DNA from: Patescibacteria group bacterium
GTDB lineage: Bacteria > Patescibacteriota > Microgenomatia > UBA10105
Assembly (NCBI GenBank): GCA_003524845.1
Contig: DQGR01000098.1
Coordinates: 1-19,661 of the forward strand
DNA: 19,661 bases
Direction: 5' to 3'
Part shown: piece after piece, positions 13,085-18,470 of the stretch
Numbering within the stretch: the stretch's first letter is position 1
Layout of the letters: each line of letters opens with the position of its first letter
Notes under the pieces: generated by a model
The model's input: only the letters and a program-made list of their open reading frames with translations
The model's database searches: none
What the model was told of the DNA's origin: nothing
Position numbers and translations under genes: made by a program

Positions 13085-13278
13085 TTTTTTTCCCTTAAGA
13101 TGCGCAAACTAAGATAAAAGCAATAGGTTGCTAATAATAAGCCGATAAAAACTAAAAATATATTTAGTCCTGACCCTGAAAATACCGGAGCAATGATACT
13201 TCCTAAAAAGACAATTCCTAAGTTACCCACTATTTCAGAAATCCGATCCAATTGTTTACTACTTAATTTTTGCCTCAT
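13081..13278 (-). CDS. 65-residue two-helix membrane protein
   Basis: A small protein with a basic N-terminus (MRQKLSSKQLDR), two hydrophobic segments (about residues 19-34 and 38-58) and a basic C-terminus (RILREKK), consistent with a hairpin in the membrane and both ends inside. No family recognised with confidence. It starts 33 nt after the VOC gene on the same strand, and its stop codon overlaps the start of the 40-residue membrane gene. The three probably form one transcript. A TATAAA-like element lies between VOC and this gene, so separate initiation is possible. Confidence 0.7.
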   Translation of the reverse strand: MRQKLSSKQLDRISEIVGNLGIVFLGSIIAPVFSGSGLNIFLVFIGLLLATYCFYLSLRILREKK

Positions 13279-13311
13279 GGATCAGAGTAATTTTATACTA
13301 ACATACATATC

Positions 13312-13701
13312 TTACTTTTTCATCCACTTCTGGATCTCCCATATATGTCCATCAGGATCAGTGAAGTAGGTGGTACGCTGTCCCCAGGGTTGGGTGCGTG
13401 GTTCTTTGATAAACTTAACTCCCTTAGTTTTCAAATCGGCCACAGTTTGGTCAACATCTGCAACTTCAGCAAAGGTGTACAGCGCTCCGCCTGTCTTTGC
13501 CAAATATTTTTCATCAATCACCTTACTCATTTGCGTCCGGCTAAAAACAGCGAGAATTATGTTATCCAGTTTAAACTGCACATACTCATCTTCCGGAACT
13601 TCTTCATCAATTTCAAAACCTAAAACTTTCGTGTAAAATTCTTTGGCTTGTTGGTAATTATCAGTAATCAGTACAAGGTACTGAATTTGCGTTGGTAACA
13701 T
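13312..13701 (-). CDS. VOC (glyoxalase/bleomycin resistance-like) protein
   Basis: A 129-residue protein of the vicinal oxygen chelate superfamily. It begins with PTQIQYLVLITDNYQQAKEF, then YTKVLGFEIDEE, and ends with YFTDPDGHIWEIQKW, the usual second half-site whose Glu can bind metal. The two beta-alpha-beta-beta-beta modules fit the length. The superfamily covers glyoxalases, dioxygenases, epimerases and antibiotic-binding proteins; the metal and substrate here cannot be fixed. AAAGGA is 5 nt before the ATG, a good Shine-Dalgarno. Upstream is a cluster of TTTGCAAG palindromes. Confidence 0.9.
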   Translation of the reverse strand: MLPTQIQYLVLITDNYQQAKEFYTKVLGFEIDEEVPEDEYVQFKLDNIILAVFSRTQMSKVIDEKYLAKTGGALYTFAEVADVDQTVADLKTKGVKFIKEPRTQPWGQRTTYFTDPDGHIWEIQKWMKK

Positions 13702-13729
13702 AGAATCCTTTCTGCTTTTTGAGCCTAGC

Positions 13730-13752
13730 TTTGCAAGAGGTCCTCTTGCAAA
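13730..13752 (+). repeat. 23-bp palindrome, left copy
   Basis: TTTGCAAGAGG (13730-13740), central T, then CCTCTTGCAAA (13742-13752): eleven perfect pairs. An almost identical palindrome occurs at 15247-15269, on the other side of the unrecognised gene 13881-15158. Confidence 0.85.
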
Positions 13753-13775
13753 TTTGGATAGATTTGCAAGTTTTT
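13745..13775 (+). repeat. Second inverted repeat sharing the left palindrome arm
   Basis: CTTGCAAAT (13745-13753) pairs with ATTTGCAAG (13762-13770) and is followed by TTTTT. It shares its left arm with the 23-bp palindrome, so only one can form at a time. It looks like a low-GC terminator on the plus strand, but no plus-strand gene precedes it, so a repeat or protein-binding role is as likely. The rest of 13776-13843 shows only AT-rich sequence. Confidence 0.5.
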
Positions 13776-13843
13776 AGAAACTTATACAAGATTTATACCA
13801 TATATTCCAGCTACTAGTGCCATGATGTGTATCTAAGTTATGC

Positions 13844-13871
13844 TTGACAACAACCTAAATTCAGACATAAT
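13844..13871 (+). promoter_or_regulatory. Promoter of the unrecognised gene at 13881
   Basis: Perfect TTGACA (13844-13849), 16-nt spacer, CATAAT (13866-13871), with 9 nt to the ATG. It has the best -35 in the window. The leader would be at most about 3 nt, so translation would be leaderless or nearly so. Confidence 0.7.
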
Positions 13872-13880
13872 TCTCTCCCC

Positions 13881-15158
13881 ATGAATGAATTGACACCTAT
13901 TAATCCAGAAAGGGAACGGCGAGCAAAATCGCTCACCGATTTAGGATTTAAGCAAATAAACAGATCCCTAATGTATGAACAAGGAGACGTTGTTATTTCA
14001 GTTAGTGTATCTGGTGAGTATGAGTTGCCTCAAAATTTTAGCGATCACAGTCGTTGGTATGGTGATCTGTCAAAGACCAGAGCCATAACCGTTGTAAGGG
14101 CAGAAAATTACCGATTTCACTTTATTTCTTATGATTATGATGAAAGAGACGGGAATATCACAGTTAACAATCGTCACATTGGTGGTGATGTAAGTTCCCA
14201 CTGGCAAGGTCGCGCCCCTGGCTACTATGCTTTAAAAGGTAGAAATATAAGACAGCAACTTGAGGATTTGGGTTTTACACCTGCTCCTGATGATCCGAAT
14301 ATCCTGCATGCAAAATTTGATGACCGGGATTGTATTAGACAGTGGTCAGAATACGAAATTATCGCGGTATTACAAGATGACAATACGTTAAGGAGACTTC
14401 TTAAACCCGTCATGAATGAGCGAGTTACCCGGCTTGTAGGTCCAAGGATAGACATTGTAGGACATCGTGAAGGAATCCAAGAATTTCCGACAATTCCTTA
14501 CAGTTATCCTTATTCAATTCTTACTGTCAAAAATGATTTTATGCAATTCGATCTCGAGTTCAAGTTTGGCCTAGATATTGCCGAAAATAGCCAAGTTATT
14601 TTTAGAGAATTAGCAGCCGACGAAGTTGGAGTTGACACTTGTAAGGAAATTGTAGAGCCTAGTGGTTTTGTTATTGGTGGAATAAATTCCACAGAACAAA
14701 TAAAAGGGTTACCTACTTTAACTGGTGTATCTATAGCAAAACTTGAAAGAGACATGAGGCAGGAAGAGTTTTTGGGAAGCGAATCGCTGTTGAATTTAAT
14801 GGCTTCTGACAACGATTATGTGCTATCTCAAAGACTCACTCATCAACAACTGGCACTACCATTAAAATATGCTTACGCATTTTATGAAAATGGTTTCGGA
14901 AAATCTTTTATTTACCAATATAGGAAATACGAGATTAGAGTAATGCAATGGCGAGGATACAAACACTCACCATTCAATGACGGACTAATGACAGACTTAG
15001 ACATGATTATTACTGATATAGAGACCGGAAACACCATTGAATGTTCAGCTTTAGTTCCAGAAATGATTGAGCGATATGGTTTTTATGAGGGTCGAGACGC
15101 TCGTTATCGACTTAACCCCCAGCAAGTAGTTGAGTTTTTCAGGTTAAACGGTAGTTAA
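13881..15158 (+). CDS. Unrecognised 425-residue protein
   Basis: A soluble protein without signal peptide or membrane helix that I cannot assign. It is rich in charged and aromatic residues. The N-terminal part may contain two copies of one unit: LTDLGFKQI followed by SGEYELP (about residues 18-51), and LEDLGFTPAP followed by WSEYEI (about 131-164). Each has a helix ending LGF, a beta stretch and a Y/E turn. The C-terminal part has FYENGFGKSFIYQYRKYEIR (about 337-356) and ends with ERYGFYEGRDARYRL. No nuclease, ATPase or protease motif is visible. The gene is alone, AT-rich, has its own strong promoter, and lies between two copies of a 23-bp palindrome. These features suggest an acquired cassette. 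Confidence 0.85.
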   Translation: MNELTPINPERERRAKSLTDLGFKQINRSLMYEQGDVVISVSVSGEYELPQNFSDHSRWYGDLSKTRAITVVRAENYRFHFISYDYDERDGNITVNNRHIGGDVSSHWQGRAPGYYALKGRNIRQQLEDLGFTPAPDDPNILHAKFDDRDCIRQWSEYEIIAVLQDDNTLRRLLKPVMNERVTRLVGPRIDIVGHREGIQEFPTIPYSYPYSILTVKNDFMQFDLEFKFGLDIAENSQVIFRELAADEVGVDTCKEIVEPSGFVIGGINSTEQIKGLPTLTGVSIAKLERDMRQEEFLGSESLLNLMASDNDYVLSQRLTHQQLALPLKYAYAFYENGFGKSFIYQYRKYEIRVMQWRGYKHSPFNDGLMTDLDMIITDIETGNTIECSALVPEMIERYGFYEGRDARYRLNPQQVVEFFRLNGS

Positions 15159-15300
15159 CTACATTTCAAATCTACTTCTTTAAGACTTTGTTGTTTGTTG
15201 TGATACTGAAAGTCTTGCTCATGGGGTAAAATTAGCTTTACAAGAATTTACAAGAGGACCTCTTGCAAATGCTCTCGGAGCAGGTTAAAAATACTATTAA
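15159..15300. other. Convergent intergenic region
   Basis: No gene is seen. AAGACTTT (15182-15189) can pair with AAAGTCTT (15209-15216) across a 19-nt loop, without a T-run. Tandem TTTACAAG copies lie at 15237-15244 and 15247-15254, the second beginning the right palindrome. No convincing terminator serves either converging gene. Confidence 0.6.
15247..15269 (+). repeat. 23-bp palindrome, right copy
   Basis: TTTACAAGAGG, central A, CCTCTTGCAAA. It differs from the inverted left copy (13730-13752) by one base. The opposite central base (A against T) means the two copies are in inverted orientation around the gene 13881-15158. Confidence 0.85.
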
Positions 15301-16395
15301 TTAGAGCGACAGTAACTCTTTGGGGGTCTGAGACAAAATCTCCAGTTTATTTTCCCCATTAATATATACCAGGTCTTCGATCCGGATGCCAAATTTATGT
15401 TCCAGATACACGCCAGGTTCAATCGTCAACACCATGCCGGGTTTCAATTGTACCTCTTGTTTAATTGATAGCCGGGGAGTTTCGTGAATTGCCAGACCCA
15501 AACTATGGCCCAGACTGTGCGGATACGTAGGCAGGTTTGCTTGCGCAATAATGTTACGTACTTCCTGATCCAGAATTTGTCCACTGCGTTCGCCGGTTTC
15601 CAGTAACACGAGGGCCTTGAACTGGGCTTGAAGTACGGTTTGATAGACTTGTTTTTGTTCGTTCGTAGGTTTGCCAAAGAAAACCACACGGGTCATATCT
15701 GCACAATATCCATTTACCCGCGCACCGAAGTCAAGCAGAATGAGGTAGGTATCAGAAAGGGTCAGACCTTCAACGTTTTCAAGGTCTGACCCTGAATAGT
15801 GGGGAAGGCTAGAATTCTTTCCGAAGGCGACAATTGGGGAAAAGGCACTAGTTGCTCCCTGTTTTCTGAAAAACGATTCGATTTCCCAGGCAAGTTCAGT
15901 TTCAGTGATACCGGGTTTAAGTTTGCCTAATAAATATTCGAAACATTGATCAGTCAGTTTGGCTGCAGCTTTAATATTTGCGAGTTCATCGGGACGCTTA
16001 AACATGCGGAGAGTTTCAATCCGATCGCGAATTGGAGTAGGTTTGAGTAGTGGTAGTTTTATTTCCAGTTTTCTTAGTTCCGCAACCGTCAAATCAGTTT
16101 CCTCAAAACCTAATGTTTTAACTTGTGATCCTAATAATTCCTTAAGCACCGCAGTCAGCGGTTTTTCCCGGGATAGTCCCTTAACTTTTAATTCCAAATT
16201 TTTGATTCTTAATTGTTTGGGTAGCTGTTTTGCCTGTTCCAGATATAAAGCATTGGTCAGCAGATAAACGTAATTATGAAACAATAATACGTATGCTTCG
16301 CGTTCTTCTGGATTTGCACCCCAAAATCCGGTCAGGTAGCGGATATTAACCGGATTTGAAACGAGCAGAGCATCGAACTTTTTCGAAGTCGTCAT
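15301..16395 (-). CDS. pepP: Xaa-Pro aminopeptidase, family M24B
   Basis: A 364-residue metallopeptidase with the pita-bread fold. An N-terminal creatinase-like domain (about 1-125, with NPVNIRYLTGFWG) precedes the catalytic domain. All five metal ligands are visible: Asp222 (LLDFGAR), Asp233 (CADMTR), His297 (GHSLGLAIHE), Glu326 (TIEPGVY) and Glu340 (RIEDLV). It removes N-terminal residues before proline, in the cytoplasm. The segment between residues 200 and 215 is longer than usual and is encoded by a perfect 13-bp inverted repeat at 15758-15793. The -10 TATAAT (16408-16403) is 7 nt before the ATG, so the mRNA is probably leaderless. The symbol is by family and could also be papA or pepQ-like. 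Confidence 0.93.
   Translation of the reverse strand: MTTSKKFDALLVSNPVNIRYLTGFWGANPEEREAYVLLFHNYVYLLTNALYLEQAKQLPKQLRIKNLELKVKGLSREKPLTAVLKELLGSQVKTLGFEETDLTVAELRKLEIKLPLLKPTPIRDRIETLRMFKRPDELANIKAAAKLTDQCFEYLLGKLKPGITETELAWEIESFFRKQGATSAFSPIVAFGKNSSLPHYSGSDLENVEGLTLSDTYLILLDFGARVNGYCADMTRVVFFGKPTNEQKQVYQTVLQAQFKALVLLETGERSGQILDQEVRNIIAQANLPTYPHSLGHSLGLAIHETPRLSIKQEVQLKPGMVLTIEPGVYLEHKFGIRIEDLVYINGENKLEILSQTPKELLSL
15758..15793 (-). repeat. 13-bp inverted repeat inside the pepP coding sequence
   Basis: AGGGTCAGACCTT (15758-15770) and AAGGTCTGACCCT (15781-15793) are perfect complements around a 10-nt spacer. It lies in frame within the linker between PHYSG and ILLDFGA of the peptidase. It has the appearance of a palindromic repeat element inserted into an expendable loop. 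Confidence 0.8.
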
Positions 16396-16402
16396 AATGC
16401 AA

Positions 16403-16408
16403 ATTATA
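16403..16408 (-). promoter_or_regulatory. -10 box of pepP
   Basis: Perfect minus-strand TATAAT preceded by TG, 7 nt before the ATG, giving a leader of 0-1 nt. It lies in the 26-nt gap after the 261-residue exported protein gene. Confidence 0.6.
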
Positions 16409-16421
16409 CACTTAGCAAGAG

Positions 16422-17207
16422 TTATGATTCAGGGGAGGCTTTGGGACTGGTTTTTGGAGAAGCCTTCAGTGTGGTCGTTGGTTTGGGTGAAGTTTCTGTT
16501 TCCTCCTCTGCAGCTGGTTTGCCAAGTAGTGCCTGCGGAATCCGGAAGATACGAATCGCCTCGATTTTAGTATTGTCGTCTTCAAACGGCGTGCCCCAGA
16601 CTTCGACCCAGTCATTTTTTACGAGCCGTGACAAACCACTTTTCCCAGTTTTTTTGGCTTCGGTATATTCATCAGCGGTAGTAGTTTTTTCGTATTCAAA
16701 AACCTGGGTTTTATCACCACTTAATTTGACCGCAAAATTACCAGCAGTGCGGTTAACTTCGCTTACGATTCCAGAAAAATGCAGCTGACCGGGTTGCAAT
16801 AAAATCACCTTCGCATTCTGTTGCTTGTTTTCCTCATCGTATAAACCAAGTACGGTTGCGGTTAAGGAATTTTTTAAATCAACGGCTGCGCCTTCAGTTC
16901 TCGTTTTGCCGAGTTTGTAAATTTTGGTATCATCGTCGAAACGGACTTTTACTTCATTACTGCCTACTGCCAGGGTAAAATTGGTTTTGGTGAGCGCGGC
17001 AATTTCGCCAAAAAATCCCCGTTTCTGGTTTTCCCGGATTTCGGCAACTTTGGTCGCCAGTTTTTCCTTTAAATCCTGAATTTTTTTCTCATCCACCATT
17101 GAGGATGCAGCGGGTGAGTTTTTGGAATCACTCGATTCCTGAGCGAGTGACAAAGAAGCTATCATAAGAAAACCTGCGATAATGGTTAAAACAATCAGCT
17201 GTTTCAT
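16422..17207 (-). CDS. Secreted DUF5666-like protein
   Basis: A 261-residue exported protein. Residues 1-22 are a classical signal peptide (MKQLIVLTIIAGFLMIASLS, then LAQ). A short coiled helix follows (about 38-62, VDEKKIQDLKEKLATKVAEI). Two beta-rich units of about 70-80 residues come next: one starting GFFGEIAALTKTNFTLAVG (about 64), the other LHFSGIVSEVNRTAGNFAV (about 141). Each has the G.I..v....f.V pattern of DUF5666-type OB-like repeats. The second contains WVEVWGTPFEDD. The C-terminus is a Pro/Thr/Ser/Lys low-complexity tail (about 230-261). Function unknown. Its ATG is 3 nt after the stop of the anchored protein at 17211, so the two form an operon. Confidence 0.75.
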   Translation of the reverse strand: MKQLIVLTIIAGFLMIASLSLAQESSDSKNSPAASSMVDEKKIQDLKEKLATKVAEIRENQKRGFFGEIAALTKTNFTLAVGSNEVKVRFDDDTKIYKLGKTRTEGAAVDLKNSLTATVLGLYDEENKQQNAKVILLQPGQLHFSGIVSEVNRTAGNFAVKLSGDKTQVFEYEKTTTADEYTEAKKTGKSGLSRLVKNDWVEVWGTPFEDDNTKIEAIRIFRIPQALLGKPAAEEETETSPKPTTTLKASPKTSPKASPES

Positions 17208-17210
17208 AAT

Positions 17211-17636
17211 TTAAATATCATCGGCAAAATAAAATACGTTAATCAGTTCAGTTGTAGTGGTTTCATCTGAGATAAGTGAGACGACAATATCATTATTTCC
17301 CTCAACTAATTTAACCGGAGCTGAATACTCACCGTTTTCAGAAGGGGTAACTACCTGGCTTTTGTCAGCCGTAGAAATAACCACCAGTTTGGTATTTGCG
17401 GCTTTGCCTTTGAGTGTAATTGCATCAGACTGGCTGATTTCACCGTTTACGGGAGTTGTGATGGTTAGTCCTTCAGTAGTATTATTTTGAGCGGCAGTGG
17501 TGGAAGTTTCTTTTTGATTTGGAGATTTAATTTGCGGTAGTTTTGGCAGAATGCGCGGCACAACCCAGAGCGCAATGGCGGCGACCAGTCCGAGACCAAA
17601 TCCGATGATGGACGCAACAATCGTATCTTTATTCAT
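17211..17636 (-). CDS. Membrane-anchored protein with Ig-like domain
   Basis: A 141-residue protein with an N-terminal membrane helix (about residues 7-26, VASIIGFGLGLVAAIALWVV), a Thr/Gln/Asn-rich linker (about 38-56) and one beta-sandwich-like module (57-141) with TITTPVNGEISQSDAITLKG and VEGNNDIVVSLIS. This is the pattern of glucodextranase-B-like or Ig-like domains found on surface proteins. The open frame extends upstream to 17741, but a promoter-like pair (17669-17642) lies inside that extension, so I start at 17636. It resembles the anchored protein at 99-746 in plan. Function unknown; probably it presents the domain outside, together with the secreted product of the next gene. Confidence 0.72.
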   Translation of the reverse strand: MNKDTIVASIIGFGLGLVAAIALWVVPRILPKLPQIKSPNQKETSTTAAQNNTTEGLTITTPVNGEISQSDAITLKGKAANTKLVVISTADKSQVVTPSENGEYSAPVKLVEGNNDIVVSLISDETTTTELINVFYFADDI

Positions 17637-17641
17637 ACCGG

Positions 17642-17669
17642 GTAGTAGATTTTTGATTGAGCAAGTCAA
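17642..17669 (-). promoter_or_regulatory. Promoter of the anchored/secreted protein pair
   Basis: Minus-strand TTGACT (17669-17664), 16-nt spacer, TACTAC (17647-17642), 5 nt to the ATG. The -35 is good and the -10 is weak. The 15 bases on the minus strand at 17653-17639 are identical to 2952-2966 just before rpsR. Confidence 0.4.
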
Positions 17670-17722
17670 TAAGTGCGAGGCAATTGTATTCGTGGCCATT
17701 GGTCTTGTCAAGTTGAGTGGTC

Positions 17723-17728
17723 TATAGT
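17723..17728 (+). promoter_or_regulatory. Possible -10 of the MBL-fold gene
   Basis: TATAGT, 11 nt before the ATG at 17740, giving a leader of about 5 nt. A TTGTCA lies upstream, but at a 12-nt spacing that is too short. Confidence 0.35.
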
Positions 17729-17739
17729 ACCATGTCGCC

Positions 17740-18405
17740 ATGGACGTTATCCCTCTTGGTCACAGCGCATTTAAATTAAAAGGCAAACTGGCTACGGTAA
17801 TTTGCGATCCTTATGACCCGGAAATGACTGGTCTGAAACTTCCCAAAAATCACTTAAAAGCCCATATCGTGACGGTTTCACATCAACACCCTGACCACAA
17901 CTACACAAAACCTGTAGAACCTGAAGATGAAGAATCGGAAGTACTTATTTTTTCTGAACCTGGTGAATACGAAGTGCGGGGAGTTGAAGTCACCGGGATT
18001 GGCACATTTCATGATAATTCAGAAGGCAGCGAGCGGGGAACCAATACGGTGTTTCGGATTACGGTTGATGGAATTCACATCGTCCACTGTGGTGATTTGG
18101 GGCACCAGTTGACAGAAGCGCAACTTGAACAAATCGGCAACTGTGATATTTTACTGATTCCGGTGGGCGGACACTTTACGATTGGTCCGACTGATGCGGT
18201 TAAAGTGGTTAACGCTTTGGAACCGGGGATTGTACTGCCAATGCATTATAAACGGACAGGGCTTAACGAAAAAAATTTTGCACCGCTGGTTGAAGTTGGC
18301 GAGTTTCTCAAAGAAATCGGCAAAGAAGCAGTGGTTGCGCAACCGAAGCTTTCCATAAGCAAAGACAAACTGCCTGAGGAAACCCAGGTTATAGTGTTAG
18401 AATAG
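17740..18405 (+). CDS. MBL-fold metal-dependent hydrolase (COG2220-like)
   Basis: A 221-residue metallo-beta-lactamase-fold protein of the small UlaG/COG2220-like group. The metal-binding motif HxHxDH appears as SHQHPDHN (His48, His50, Asp52, His53). Further ligands are His116 in VHCGDLGH, the PVGGHFTIG loop with His145, and the final His169 in PMHYKRTG. No signal peptide is present. Members include lactonases and many unassigned hydrolases, so the substrate is unknown; this type is common in CPR genomes. It is divergent from the anchored-protein operon and precedes dnaB by 65 nt on the same strand, but dnaB has its own promoter-like box. Confidence 0.92.
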   Translation: MDVIPLGHSAFKLKGKLATVICDPYDPEMTGLKLPKNHLKAHIVTVSHQHPDHNYTKPVEPEDEESEVLIFSEPGEYEVRGVEVTGIGTFHDNSEGSERGTNTVFRITVDGIHIVHCGDLGHQLTEAQLEQIGNCDILLIPVGGHFTIGPTDAVKVVNALEPGIVLPMHYKRTGLNEKNFAPLVEVGEFLKEIGKEAVVAQPKLSISKDKLPEETQVIVLE

Positions 18406-18449
18406 TCGTGCCTCGTAGCAGTAGAAGCCACTATTAAATAGTTGACTAA

Positions 18450-18458
18450 TGGTATATA
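18450..18458 (+). promoter_or_regulatory. Extended -10 upstream of dnaB
   Basis: TGgTATATA, 12 nt before the ATG at 18471, giving a leader of about 6 nt. TTGACT at 18442 is too close to serve as its -35. Confidence 0.4.
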
Positions 18459-18470
18459 ACTTCTATACCT

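Noticed and set aside
13745..13775. Plus-strand intrinsic terminator
   Set aside because: The stem and T-run fit, but no plus-strand gene lies upstream for several kilobases and the stem is AT-rich. Kept as a repeat.
17637..17741. N-terminal extension of the anchored protein gene that ends at 17211
   Set aside because: It would overlap the promoter region shared with the MBL gene and push the membrane helix far from the N-terminus. A TTGACT/TACTAC pair precedes the ATG at 17636.
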